NCBI GenBank assembly: GCA_964242215.1
Contig: CAXTCJ010000006.1
Location: forward strand, 1-64,000
DNA: 64,000 nt
Source: LMUY01 sp964242215
GTDB lineage: Bacteria; Pseudomonadota; Alphaproteobacteria; Acetobacterales; Acetobacteraceae
Direction of reading: 5' to 3'
The number at the start of each line of letters is the position of its first letter. Position 1 is the stretch's first letter. Both the position numbers and the translations under genes were made by a program. Below the pieces are notes generated by a model. It ran no database searches, was not told the origin of the DNA, and saw only the letters and a program-made list of their open reading frames with translations. Positions 53,192 through 62,646 of this stretch are shown here, in pieces.

Positions 53192-54802
53192 ATGACTCGT
53201 CACTTGATCAGCCGTCGGTCGATCCTTGGCTCTGCCGCGGCGGTGCCGGCACTCTGCCTGCCGCTCGCCGCGCGATCGGCGCCGACGCCCGGGTCGCTGC
53301 GAATGGGGGTGGGGGCGGAGGTTACCTCACTTGACCCCGAATACCACAACATCTCGCCGAATAACGCGTTCGCCTCGATGGTGTTCGACGCGCTGGTCGC
53401 GACCGACGGCCAGTCCCGCCTGTTGCCTGGCCTCGCATTAAGCTGGGCGCCGATCGCCGACGATGTTTGGGAGTTCAAGCTACGGCCCGGCGTCAAATTC
53501 CAAAACGGCGAGCCGTTCACCGCTGATGACGTGGTGTTTACCTTCGAGCGGATCCCAACGATCATCAACAGCCCCGGGTCGTACTCTACCTATATTTACT
53601 CAATCTCGAAGGCGGAGGTGATCGACCCGCTCACGCTGCATCTACACACCAAAGGGCCCGATCCCTTGCTCCCGGCGGACTTGTCACAAGTGTGGATATT
53701 GAACCGCAAAACGCACGCCGGCGCGACCACAGGCGACTTCAACTCCGGCAAGGCCGCGATCGGCACGGGACCGTACAAGGTCAATTCCGTCCGGTTCGGC
53801 GACCGCGTGGAATTGGAACGCAACGACGGCTATTGGCAGGGTGTGCCGCAGTGGCAGCATGTCAGCTATCGCCAGATCACCAATGAGGCGAGCCGTGCGG
53901 CGGCCCTGCTATCGGGCGACGTCGACGTGATCGACCAGGTGCCTACTGCCGACGTCAAGCGCATGGCAGATCAGCCGTCCGTCACGCTGTCGGAATGCGA
54001 CAGCTTGCGGGTGATCTACATCGCGATGGATCAGATGCGGACTGGCTCCTCGCCGTTTATCACCGACAACGATGGCAAGCCGTTCGATCACAACCCGCTC
54101 AAAGACCAGCGCGTCCGCAAGGCAATGTCGCTCGCGATCGACCGGGGCGCGGAGGTGTCGCGGGTGATGGAGGGGGTCGCGACGCCCACGCTGCAGTTCA
54201 TGGCCAAAGGCACGTACGGCTACGTGCCCGACCTGCTGCCGCCGCCGCACGGCGACCCGCAGGAGGCACGCCGCCTGCTTGCCGAAGCGGGTTACCCCGA
54301 CGGTTTCCACATCACCTTGCACGGCTCCAACGACCGCTATCCGAACGACTACCGTATCGTGCAGGCGGTGGCACAGATGTGGACCCGCGCCGGCATCCGC
54401 ACCGCAGTCGACACGGGGCCGTACGCGTCTTTTATTACCAAGGCGACCAATCAGGCGTTCTCGGCCTTCCTCGTGTCGTGGGGCACGTCGACCGGCGAGC
54501 CCGGTGCCGGGCTGCGCTCCACTGTCGCGACATTTGATGCGGCCAAGGGCATGGGGTCGGTCAACCGGGCCCGCTACTCCAACCCGGCGTTCGACCAACA
54601 ACTGATTGCGGCGATGCGCGAATTGAACGACGCCAAGCGGGAGCAGATGCTCGAAACAGCCACCCGCACTGTTATCGACGACGTGGGCATCATCCCGATC
54701 CACCTGCAGAAAAACGTCTGGGCGATGGGACCCGGCGTCTCGCACGACACGCGAGTAGACGAGCTGACCCGTCCACAGGACTTCCACGTCGCGGCAACCT
54801 GA
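53192..54802 (+). CDS. ABC transporter substrate-binding protein, family 5 (DppA-like)
   Basis: A 536-residue exported binding protein. The N-terminus 'SRRSILGSAAAVPALCLPLAARSA' in outline is a twin-arginine signal (cut about residue 30), unusual for the Sec-exported DppA of E. coli. The SBP_bac_5 core shows 'GAEVTSLDPEYHN', 'FKLRPGVKFQNGEPFTADDVVF' in parts, 'GTGPYKV' and 'DQRVRKAMSLAIDR'. GGGAGAGCG precedes the ATG. It probably serves the permease/ATPase operon at 43292-47218. Confidence 0.92.
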   Translation: MTRHLISRRSILGSAAAVPALCLPLAARSAPTPGSLRMGVGAEVTSLDPEYHNISPNNAFASMVFDALVATDGQSRLLPGLALSWAPIADDVWEFKLRPGVKFQNGEPFTADDVVFTFERIPTIINSPGSYSTYIYSISKAEVIDPLTLHLHTKGPDPLLPADLSQVWILNRKTHAGATTGDFNSGKAAIGTGPYKVNSVRFGDRVELERNDGYWQGVPQWQHVSYRQITNEASRAAALLSGDVDVIDQVPTADVKRMADQPSVTLSECDSLRVIYIAMDQMRTGSSPFITDNDGKPFDHNPLKDQRVRKAMSLAIDRGAEVSRVMEGVATPTLQFMAKGTYGYVPDLLPPPHGDPQEARRLLAEAGYPDGFHITLHGSNDRYPNDYRIVQAVAQMWTRAGIRTAVDTGPYASFITKATNQAFSAFLVSWGTSTGEPGAGLRSTVATFDAAKGMGSVNRARYSNPAFDQQLIAAMRELNDAKREQMLETATRTVIDDVGIIPIHLQKNVWAMGPGVSHDTRVDELTRPQDFHVAAT

Positions 54803-54934
54803 TTGTTCGGCGCTGGTGCAAACAGCCTGGGTCTTGAAAGGCACCGCTGGCTGGCCTGAGGTGATGGCGTAGGGCGGTCACCCAGCTTTCTAGATTTGTG
54901 CAGGTCGCATGGCTCAGTCGGCCGAGGAGTAGTC

Positions 54935-55306
54935 GTGCGTATATCTCGCAGTGCCGGCCTGCTGTTGTTGTTCATGTTGGTGCAATGGATCGGCCAGCAC
55001 ATCTCGGACGCTTTGACTGGGCCGACGACAGTTCCGATGTTCATCAGGGTAGCACGTTGGGATGCGCTGATCCTGTTCGTCGCTTGCTTCATCGTCGGAT
55101 TAGGCGTGCAACGCGTCGCAGCAACCCGATGGCCAGAATGGGCTGTGGCAAGCATCGTATGGCTCTGGGTCGGCCGGTACGGCAACCCCGATGTAGTCGG
55201 CACAACGGCTTTCTTCTGGTCGTATGTATCGGTTCCGGCGATGGTCACTGGGATGGCGGCTGCGATGCTAGTCGCCCGACACCGTTTCGATACTGGGAAG
55301 GCGTGA
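54935..55306 (+). CDS. Small four-segment membrane protein, unknown family
   Basis: A 123-residue hydrophobic protein with about four membrane segments (about 5-22, 42-60, 66-83, 92-115), including 'WPEWAVASIVWLWVGRYG'. The GTG at 54935 has GAGGAG upstream, which decides the start. It is not recognised. It is isolated between the binding-protein gene and the convergent SecD-like gene. Confidence 0.6.
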   Translation: MRISRSAGLLLLFMLVQWIGQHISDALTGPTTVPMFIRVARWDALILFVACFIVGLGVQRVAATRWPEWAVASIVWLWVGRYGNPDVVGTTAFFWSYVSVPAMVTGMAAAMLVARHRFDTGKA

Positions 55307-55369
55307 GCCACTACGGTCCCGCAGCCGAGCGGGTCGACGCCGCCATACGACCGCCGGATGTCATCTCGG

Positions 55370-56821
55370 CTACGGCTGCGCCACGGCGGGCTTGTCCACC
55401 ACATGCAGCGCGAGCGGCAAGCCCTGACTCAGGACGGGTGCCGCTACGGGCCACAGCTCCGCCATCAAGAGGGGGCTATGCAGGACCAGCTTGCCGTCCG
55501 CGGTGACGCGCGGCGTGAACGGCCCGATGGGTTTATCGCCGATCAGGGCGAACATCTGCTCGCCGCCGCGCTGGAGCAACTGGTCGTGCAGGGATCGGGC
55601 CGCGGAGGGCCGTAGCGTTAGGGCCAGGGTCGTCACATCGGTGTCGTCCTGCTCCGTCAGGCGGACGATCTCGACGCCTGTGACGTCCCCGGACAGCAAG
55701 GCCGGTGCGTCGTCCATCCGTAACGTGACACCCAGGCCGTGATCCGCCGCCAGGCTCGTTCGGATGGGAGGAGCGTCGGCTGGCTGCGGCGTGGTGACCG
55801 GTGCCAAATGGCCCCAGTGCCATTCGGGCAGCGGCGTCGGCGCCAGAAGTGCCTGCACCGCCGGCGCATCCCCCCGCGCCCGCAAGCTGACGGTCAGCAG
55901 GCCGCCGGGGGCAACGGCGACGGCCGCGTTCCACAGTGCCAGGTGTGACAATGCGTTTTGTAGCGCATCCCGCGCCTCGCCCAACGCCGCGGGCGTGGCT
56001 ACCTGATCCGGAGCCAGCCTGAGCGTGATGGCCTGTGGCGGATTGCCGAATATCACGCCCGACCCGGGTGGATCGCCCAGGAACGTCGCACGTGTCACGA
56101 CCAGGCGTGACGGTAATGGCCCGGATTGGAAGATCGCCTTGAGGCTGCGTGCGTACAGGCCGACCTCGTGGCTGGGGATGACCATCCGGCCAGGATCCGC
56201 GTTGGCGGCAGCGGCCAGCACGTCCCCGTCCAGTGTGAGCACCAGCGTTGCCCCGGGCGGCGCAGCAGCGTGCCCGGCCGCCACCGCCTGCATCGTCTCG
56301 TCGTCGATCTGCAGCGCGAGCGATGGAACGGTGTGGTCGGGCAGCATCGTCTCGGTGACGTGGCTGAAGTGCGGATGATCGGTGGCCGGCGTGGCAGGCA
56401 GTGCCAGGCCGACATACTGCCCATACGGCGCGTCCCAGTTCTCGTTCCAGCTTATCACCGCACCCTCGTGCGCGCCGGGCGGCACAGGTCCGGTGAAGGC
56501 CTGCGCCCACCAGAGCGCGAGCACGCCCCGCTGAGCCAACACCGAGCCGAACGCACCCAAATCCGTCGAGTCCGGCGCCGCCAATATGATGTGACCGGCA
56601 TCCACCACCAGAGTCGCCCGCAGGTCGAGGCGCGCGATCCGGTCCTTCAGCACTGCCGCCGCCCTCTGCATGCCTGCCATGCCGACCGGGTCGACCGGGG
56701 AGAGTACGGCGCGGATGCCGCTGTCGGCTTCCGCTGGTGTAACGGCCAGGGCGGTGCAGAGCATCGCCAGGGCGATCCCCAAAGTGCGGCGGCGATAGGA
56801 CAGAATGGGACATATCTCCAA
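55370..56821 (-). CDS. Free-standing periplasmic SecD-like protein
   Basis: A 483-residue protein with a signal peptide (about 12-32, TPAEA cut) and no other membrane segment. The body resembles the SecD periplasmic P1 region: 'MQRAAAVLKDRIARLDLRATLVV' like SecD 'VLxxRVNxLG', 'LALQIDDETMQAVA' like 'LDxEGAxxFA', and 'VLTLDGDVLAAAA' like 'VLDGxVxSAP', with a second related set further on. SecD proper has six membrane helices; none are present. The start is a TTG at 56821 without a clear ribosome site, so it is uncertain. Function is unknown. Confidence 0.68.
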   Translation of the reverse strand: MEICPILSYRRRTLGIALAMLCTALAVTPAEADSGIRAVLSPVDPVGMAGMQRAAAVLKDRIARLDLRATLVVDAGHIILAAPDSTDLGAFGSVLAQRGVLALWWAQAFTGPVPPGAHEGAVISWNENWDAPYGQYVGLALPATPATDHPHFSHVTETMLPDHTVPSLALQIDDETMQAVAAGHAAAPPGATLVLTLDGDVLAAAANADPGRMVIPSHEVGLYARSLKAIFQSGPLPSRLVVTRATFLGDPPGSGVIFGNPPQAITLRLAPDQVATPAALGEARDALQNALSHLALWNAAVAVAPGGLLTVSLRARGDAPAVQALLAPTPLPEWHWGHLAPVTTPQPADAPPIRTSLAADHGLGVTLRMDDAPALLSGDVTGVEIVRLTEQDDTDVTTLALTLRPSAARSLHDQLLQRGGEQMFALIGDKPIGPFTPRVTADGKLVLHSPLLMAELWPVAAPVLSQGLPLALHVVDKPAVAQP

Positions 56822-56954
56822 GGAGTACAGGCCGGGCGATGATGGCGGCCCTGTCGGTCGGCGCCAAGGGTCCGACAGCGCCAGCCATCGACGCGCTTCA
56901 ACGAATTCGCCCCCGTCGCCATAACGGACCGTCGCGCCGCGCGTTCACCGCCGG

Positions 56955-58172
56955 ATGACCAATCAGCAGCCAGACCGCCTCCGCTACATCGCCGTCGGCC
57001 TGCTGGTGCTGGCGGGTTGTGTGAACTTCATTGATCGTTCCGCCGTCTCCATTGCGTTGCCGGCAATCCGAACGGACCTGCATCTGTCAGAAGGAGAGTC
57101 CGGTCTGTTGCTCTCCGCCTTCGCCTGGAGCTACGCGGTCGCGCAACTACCTGCCGGCAGCCTGGTGGATCGGCTGGGTGCACGTCGGGCTCTGTCGGCC
57201 GCACTGGCCGTGTGGTCCTGCGTGCAGGCGGCAAGCGGCTTGGCCTCGTCGTTGGCCTATTTCATCGCAGCGAGGGTGGCGCTGGGGCTGGGGGAAGCGC
57301 CGATGTTCGTCGGGGGTGCCCGGGTCTGCGCCGACCGCTTCGCCCCCGCGGACCGCGCCCTGCCGATGGGGCTGCTGAACGCATCCGCCTCGCTCGGCCC
57401 GGCAATCGCGCCGCTGTTGCTGACACCGCTGATGCTGCTGGCCGGATGGCGGGCTAGCTTCGCGGCCTTGGGGGTTGCCGGTCTGCTGGTGGCGGTGGCC
57501 TGGGCGGTGATCTACCGCGATATAGCCGCCCCAGCCGAGGCCGCTCCCAAGATCGCCGGCCCGGTGCAATGGGGTCGGCTGCTGCGGCAAGGCACGGTCT
57601 GGGGGTTGCTGCTCGGGTTCGGCGGGACGGTGTATGTCACGTGGCTGTATGTGACATGGCTGCCGGGTTACCTGGTGGAGCGTTGGCACATGCCGCCTGG
57701 CGCCGCCGGTTTGTGGTCGGCGGTGCCGCAGTTCTGCGGCTTCGTGGGCGCCATCGGCGGCGGTTGGTTGTCGGACCGGCTGGCCCGGCGGTTCGGCGAC
57801 CGGGCGGCACGGCAGGGACCGCTTGTGGCCGGGTTGTTCGTATCGGCAGCGTGCAGCGCGCTGGCCGCGGTGTCGGGCAGCGTTGGCATGGCGCTCGTTG
57901 CTGTCTCGGCCGCCCTCTTCAGCGCCAATGTCGCCACCACTGCTGGCTGGGCACTGGCCGCCAGCCTGGCCCCGGCAGCGCTGATCGCGACGGTGGAAGC
58001 GATGGCGAATATCGGAGGCTCAATCGGCGGATCGCTGGCGCCGCTGGTCACTGGGTTCGTGGTGCAGCAGGCGGGCTCGTTCACGCCTGCGCTGCTGATT
58101 GCTGCTGCCGTCGCTGCCGCGTGCGGGGCGGCTAATTGGTGGCTGACCCGGGCGGAGATCATGGAGGGTTAG
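56955..58172 (+). CDS. MFS transporter, ACS-like
   Basis: A 405-residue carrier with 12 hydrophobic segments. The opening 'CVNFIDRSAVSIALPAIRTDL', loop 2-3 'LVDRLGARRAL' and 'RVALGLGEAPMF' are typical of the anion:cation symporter (ACS) group, which moves sugar acids and other organic acids with H+. It precedes the acyl-CoA synthetase gene by 257 bp and could import its acid substrate, by inference only. Confidence 0.88.
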   Translation: MTNQQPDRLRYIAVGLLVLAGCVNFIDRSAVSIALPAIRTDLHLSEGESGLLLSAFAWSYAVAQLPAGSLVDRLGARRALSAALAVWSCVQAASGLASSLAYFIAARVALGLGEAPMFVGGARVCADRFAPADRALPMGLLNASASLGPAIAPLLLTPLMLLAGWRASFAALGVAGLLVAVAWAVIYRDIAAPAEAAPKIAGPVQWGRLLRQGTVWGLLLGFGGTVYVTWLYVTWLPGYLVERWHMPPGAAGLWSAVPQFCGFVGAIGGGWLSDRLARRFGDRAARQGPLVAGLFVSAACSALAAVSGSVGMALVAVSAALFSANVATTAGWALAASLAPAALIATVEAMANIGGSIGGSLAPLVTGFVVQQAGSFTPALLIAAAVAAACGAANWWLTRAEIMEG

Positions 58173-58429
58173 TGCACCCGGCTGCTAATCGAGGTGCTGC
58201 CGGATCGGAGCCATTCGCACTGCCTCAGCGAAGATCATCAAGGCACCAGCCTGTTGCGGCGCCCATCCAGCCTTTCAGCGTGGGCGTCTCCCGCTCTTTC
58301 GGGATCCCGATGGCCATATTGTGTGCGAAGCTAGTCGCGTTGCGCACCCGTGAGTGCCCCGCTACCGTGAACCCGGTCAAACGTTAGGTAGCCGGCGGAG
58401 ATCGGTGCAAAAGCCTACAGGGAGCCGCG

Positions 58430-60046
58430 ATGCTGATCCGAGCCGAAAATTACGACGCGACCGTGAGCCATTTCGGGTGGGCGGTGCCGCCGCGCTTCAA
58501 CATCGCCCATGCCATTTGCGATCGTCATGTGGGAGCGGGGCGGGAGGCGCTGATCTACCAGGACGCCAACGGGGCTGTGACGCGCTACTCGTTCGAAAAC
58601 CTTCTCGATCTTTCCTGTCGGTTTGCCAACGCCCTGCTCGCATTGGGCGTGATGCGTGGGGACCGGGTCGCAATCCTGCTGCCGCAAGGGCCAGAAACCT
58701 TGATCGCCCATCTTGCGGCCTATCGCATCGGTGCGATCGCGCTACCGTTGTTCAGCCTATTCGGGCCAGAAGCGATCGAGTACCGCCTGCGCAACAGTGA
58801 AGCGTGCGTCGTCGTGACCGCCGATGTCGGCCTCGAGAAGATCAGGCCGATTTGGCCGACCCTCGCGGGACTCCGCACGGTGATCAATGTCGACGGAGCA
58901 CGGGGCGACCGCGTTCCCGGCTTTCAAGACCTGGTTGCGCGCGCGTCGTCCAGCCACACCTGCGTTGACACGGCGGCGGACGACCCGGCGCTCATCCTCT
59001 ACACCTCCGGCACGACCGGCCAACCGAAAGGCGTTCTGCACGCTCATCGCGTCCTGCTCGGCATGCTGCCGGGGGTCGAGTTCCCGCACGATTTCTTTCC
59101 CCAACCGGGGGACCGCATTTGGACCCCGGCGGACTGGGCCTGGGCTGGCGGACTGTTCGATGTTCTCCTGCCGGCGCTTTATCACGCGATTCCCGTGCTC
59201 GCCTGCCGCTTGCCGAAATTCGACGCTGACATCGCCTTCGATCTGCTGACGCGGCACGGCATTCGCAACGCCTTCATGCCTCCGACCGCGCTGAAGATCA
59301 TGCGGCAGCAAGCCGCGCCCCGATCCCCCATCCAGATGCGCAGCGTGGCCAGTGGCGGCGAGCGGCTCGGGGTGGACATGCTCGATTGGGGCCGCGAGAC
59401 GTTCGGCGTCACGATCAACGAGTTCTATGGCCAGACGGAATGCAACCTCGTCATCGGTAATTGCGCCACGCTGATGCCAACGCGGGATGGCTCGATGGGG
59501 CGTGCGATCCCCGGACACGAGGTCGCCGTCATCGACGAGGACGGTGCGATCTTGCCGCCGGGCAAGGCCGGGTCGATTGCGGTTCGTGCGCCGGACCCGG
59601 TGATGTTCCTGCAATACTGGCGCAACCCGGAAGCGACGGCGCGCAAGTTCCGAGGTGATTGGCTGCTGACCGGCGATATCGGCGTCTGTGACGATGGTGG
59701 CTATTTCTGGTTCCATGGCCGCGACGACGACGTGATCATCAGCGCCGGCTACCGCATCGGCCCGGACGAGGTCGAGGGCTGCGTCGCGGGCCACCCCGCG
59801 GTCTCCATGGTTGCGGTGATCGGTGTGCCCGATGCGCTGCGCGGTGAGGTGGTCAAGGCGTTCGTGGTGCCGCGTGACGGCTACGAGCCAGGCCCGGCGC
59901 TGGCCGCCGAGATCCAGGCCTATGTCAAAACGCGCCTGTCGGGACACGAATATCCCCGCGAGGTCGAGTTCCTGAGCGAGCTCCCCATGACGATCACCGG
60001 CAAGATCATGCGCCGCGAGTTGCGCAATCGGGTCGCTGCCACTTAG
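58430..60046 (+). CDS. Acyl-CoA synthetase (AMP-forming)
   Basis: A 538-residue adenylate-forming ligase. The P-loop motif is 'LYTSGTTGQPKG' (about 188-199), the adenine motif is 'NEFYGQTECN', 'WLLTGDIG' holds the hinge-side Asp, and 'MTITGKIMRRELR' holds the C-terminal catalytic Lys. It resembles acetyl/propionyl- to medium-chain acid ligases. AGGGAGCCGCG precedes the ATG. It likely activates an organic acid for the hydratase (24 bp downstream) and the carboxylase encoded on the other strand. Confidence 0.92.
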   Translation: MLIRAENYDATVSHFGWAVPPRFNIAHAICDRHVGAGREALIYQDANGAVTRYSFENLLDLSCRFANALLALGVMRGDRVAILLPQGPETLIAHLAAYRIGAIALPLFSLFGPEAIEYRLRNSEACVVVTADVGLEKIRPIWPTLAGLRTVINVDGARGDRVPGFQDLVARASSSHTCVDTAADDPALILYTSGTTGQPKGVLHAHRVLLGMLPGVEFPHDFFPQPGDRIWTPADWAWAGGLFDVLLPALYHAIPVLACRLPKFDADIAFDLLTRHGIRNAFMPPTALKIMRQQAAPRSPIQMRSVASGGERLGVDMLDWGRETFGVTINEFYGQTECNLVIGNCATLMPTRDGSMGRAIPGHEVAVIDEDGAILPPGKAGSIAVRAPDPVMFLQYWRNPEATARKFRGDWLLTGDIGVCDDGGYFWFHGRDDDVIISAGYRIGPDEVEGCVAGHPAVSMVAVIGVPDALRGEVVKAFVVPRDGYEPGPALAAEIQAYVKTRLSGHEYPREVEFLSELPMTITGKIMRRELRNRVAAT

Positions 60047-60070
60047 CCATTTCCGACAGGAGCCGCAGCG

Positions 60071-60517
60071 ATGGGCATGTATTTCGAGCAGTTCACTCCG
60101 GATGCTACGTTCCGCACACCGGGGCGAACCATCACCGAGGGCGACATCGGCACGTTCGCCGGGCTCACGGGGGACTACAACCCGGTCCACACCGACGCTG
60201 TTTTTGCGGCTGGAACCCAGTTCGGCACGCGCATTGCGCATGGGCCGTTCGGCATTGGCCTTGCGTTCGGTTTGGCGTCGCGGCTCGACTTGATCGACGG
60301 TACGGTGATCGCGCTGTTGTCGGTGCAGTGGGAGTTCAAGGCGCCTGTCCGTGCCGGAGACACGTTGCATGCCGAGATCGCGGTGAACGAGACGCGGCCA
60401 TCGAAGCAGCTAGACCGCGGCATCATCGGCCTGCGCATCGACATGGTGAACCAGGACGGCGATGTCACGCAGGCCGGCTCGTGCCGCCTGCTGATGCGTC
60501 GCTCTCCGGGCTCATAG
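60071..60517 (+). CDS. MaoC-family enoyl-CoA hydratase
   Basis: A 148-residue hot-dog-fold protein with the hydratase-2 motif 'YNPVHTD...FGTRIAHG' (Asp/His dyad, about 36-58). GACAGGAGCCGCAGCG precedes the ATG. It lies 24 bp behind the acyl-CoA synthetase and forms a two-gene operon with it. Confidence 0.92.
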   Translation: MGMYFEQFTPDATFRTPGRTITEGDIGTFAGLTGDYNPVHTDAVFAAGTQFGTRIAHGPFGIGLAFGLASRLDLIDGTVIALLSVQWEFKAPVRAGDTLHAEIAVNETRPSKQLDRGIIGLRIDMVNQDGDVTQAGSCRLLMRRSPGS

Positions 60518-60519
60518 CA

Positions 60520-60675
60520 CGGCACCGTCATGCCAGGGCTTGACCCTGGTACCCACGGCCGTCCGCAGCCACTGGCCGCGCCCTATTGCAAGCGGCGGTG
60601 CCAAGCACTCAACTCATGTCATCAACCCAACACCGTAGATGCCAGGGTTAAGCCCTGGCACGACGGTACGCGCCA
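60520..60675. repeat. Inverted pair of REP-like palindromes
   Basis: Two palindromes, CCAGGGCTTGACCCTGG (60533-60549) and CCAGGGTTAAGCCCTGG (60642-60658), lie about 90 bp apart. The second is a near-exact inverted copy of the first, and the match extends into the flanks (ACCGTC on one side, ACGG on the other). They fill the gap between two convergent genes, as REP/BIME elements do, and could serve as a two-way terminator. Confidence 0.7.
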
Positions 60676-60679
60676 GGCC

Positions 60680-62641
60680 TCAAGCCCGCGCTAGCGTCTC
60701 GATCTCCACCAGCAAGGCGCCGCCCGCCACGATCTGCCCTTGGGTGCAATGGACCGCTCGCACCGTCCCGTCGGTCTTGGCGGTGAGCGGCTGCATGAGC
60801 TTCATCGCTTCCTGCACGATCACGACATCGCCAAGGCGCACCTCCTGGTCCAATACCACCAAGACCTGCGCGATCAGGCCCGGCATGGCGGCGAACACGT
60901 CGGAGCCGCTGGCCGAGGCGTGGGCCTCCTTGAGCGCCAGTGCCTGTATCAGCGGCGTCGCGGACACGGTCCAAGCCGCGCCATCGCTCGACACGCGCAC
61001 CATACCGTCCTCGACGTGCAAGGCCGTCAGGTCCACAGGCGCGTCCAGCACGACGCCATTCAAAACAGCTCGTGGACCGATGGGCGTCGCGATCACGTCG
61101 ATGGTCACCGGATCCGAGGAAGGCGCCTGGACCTGCATTCGGCACCGTGCCGGCAGACCGGCTCGCGCGCCGGTGCGGAAGCCTCCCAGCGTGCCCCAGG
61201 CGCCGGGCGCACTCTGCTCGATGCGCCTCTGGCAGTGTTGCGCCATGGAAATCGCGGCCGCCCCAAGCACGCTAAGCGGCGGCGTGGGGGCCGCCCAGCC
61301 ATCCGGGAAGGTCTCCGGAATGAACCTCGTCGTCAGCACCTCGCGGAACGCCGGGTTGCGGATGACATCGCGGAGGAATGCCTGATTGGTGCCGACGCCG
61401 AGAACGACCATCTGGCACAACGCCGTATCCAGACGCTTGACCGTGGCCGCCCGGTCCGGACCGTGCGCGATCAGCTTCAGCAGCATCGAGTCGTAGAATG
61501 GCGTGACTTCGCTGCCCACGCGCACGCCGCTATCCACACGAACGCCGGGTCCGTCGGGCTCGCGATAGTGCGTCACGTGGCCGAGCTGCGGTATGAACCC
61601 GGCCGCCGGGTCCTCGGCATTGAGGCGAAGCTCGATTGCGACACCTTGCTCGGTGATATCGGACTGTCGCATGGACAGCATCTCGCCGGCCGCGATGCGC
61701 AATTGCAGTTCCACCAGGTCCAGCCCGGTGATCAGCTCCGTCACCGGGTGCTCGACTTGGAGGCGAGTGTTCATTTCGAGGAAGTAGGGCTGAGCGTCGC
61801 CGGCCTCGAGGATGAACTCCACCGTGCCCAAGGAATCGTACCCGATCGCGTGCCCGAGCCGTACCGCCGCCTCCAGCAAGCGTGCGCGAGTGTCGGCCGG
61901 CAAGTGCGGGGCAGGGGCTTCCTCGACCAGCTTCTGATAGTTCCGCTGGATCGAGCACTCGCGCTCGAACACATGGACCAAGTTGCCGTGTTTGTCCCCC
62001 GCAAGCTGCACCTCGAGATGACGCGGACGGGTGATGAAGCGCTCCAGCAACACCCGGTCGTCGCCGAAGGCCGCCATTGCTTCTGCCTTGGCTGTGGCGA
62101 GGTCCTCAAGGAACCGCGCGCCCTCATCCACCCGGCGCATCCCGCGCCCGCCGCCACCAGCGCTTGCCTTGATCAGGACGGGGAACCCGATCGCAACGGC
62201 CTCGCGCAACAGCCGATTGGGCGTCTGGTCGTCACCGTGGTAGCCGGGAACGCTCGGCACGCCGTGTTCCGCGGCCAGCCGCTTGGACTCGATCTTCGAC
62301 CCCATGGATGCAATGCAGCGCGGCGAGGGACCGACCCAGGCGATACCGTTCGCCTGGCACATCTGCGCCAATTCCACGCGCTCGGACAGAAAGCCGTAGC
62401 CCGGGTGGATCGCGCTCGCGCCATGCGCCAGGGCCGCTTCGATGATCGCCTCGGGCCGCAGATAGCTCCGCGCCGCCTCCGCCGGGCCAATGGGGTGGCT
62501 TTCATCGGCCATCGTCACGTGCAGAGCGTCGGCGTCGGCGGCCGAATACACCGCGATCGTCCGGATGCCGAGCCGGCGGCAGGTGCGGATGATGCGGCAG
62601 GCGATCTCGCCGCGATTGGCGATCAGGACAGATTCGAACAT
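60680..62641 (-). CDS. Acyl-CoA carboxylase alpha subunit (biotin carboxylase + BCCP)
   Basis: A 653-residue biotin-dependent carboxylase subunit. The biotin carboxylase domain opens 'SVLIANRGEIACRI', with ATP-grasp 'KASAGGGGRGMR' and active-site 'EMNTRLQVEHPVTE'. A middle linking domain follows, then a C-terminal biotinyl domain with biotin Lys in 'QEAMKLMQPL' (Leu-Met instead of the usual Met after Lys). The length fits methylcrotonyl-CoA carboxylase alpha. It is 5 bp downstream of the beta-subunit gene. Confidence 0.93.
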   Translation of the reverse strand: MFESVLIANRGEIACRIIRTCRRLGIRTIAVYSAADADALHVTMADESHPIGPAEAARSYLRPEAIIEAALAHGASAIHPGYGFLSERVELAQMCQANGIAWVGPSPRCIASMGSKIESKRLAAEHGVPSVPGYHGDDQTPNRLLREAVAIGFPVLIKASAGGGGRGMRRVDEGARFLEDLATAKAEAMAAFGDDRVLLERFITRPRHLEVQLAGDKHGNLVHVFERECSIQRNYQKLVEEAPAPHLPADTRARLLEAAVRLGHAIGYDSLGTVEFILEAGDAQPYFLEMNTRLQVEHPVTELITGLDLVELQLRIAAGEMLSMRQSDITEQGVAIELRLNAEDPAAGFIPQLGHVTHYREPDGPGVRVDSGVRVGSEVTPFYDSMLLKLIAHGPDRAATVKRLDTALCQMVVLGVGTNQAFLRDVIRNPAFREVLTTRFIPETFPDGWAAPTPPLSVLGAAAISMAQHCQRRIEQSAPGAWGTLGGFRTGARAGLPARCRMQVQAPSSDPVTIDVIATPIGPRAVLNGVVLDAPVDLTALHVEDGMVRVSSDGAAWTVSATPLIQALALKEAHASASGSDVFAAMPGLIAQVLVVLDQEVRLGDVVIVQEAMKLMQPLTAKTDGTVRAVHCTQGQIVAGGALLVEIETLARA

Positions 62642-62646
62642 CTCAG

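Noticed and set aside
58757..60370. 537-codon open frame on the minus strand
   Set aside because: Antisense to the acyl-CoA synthetase and MaoC genes.
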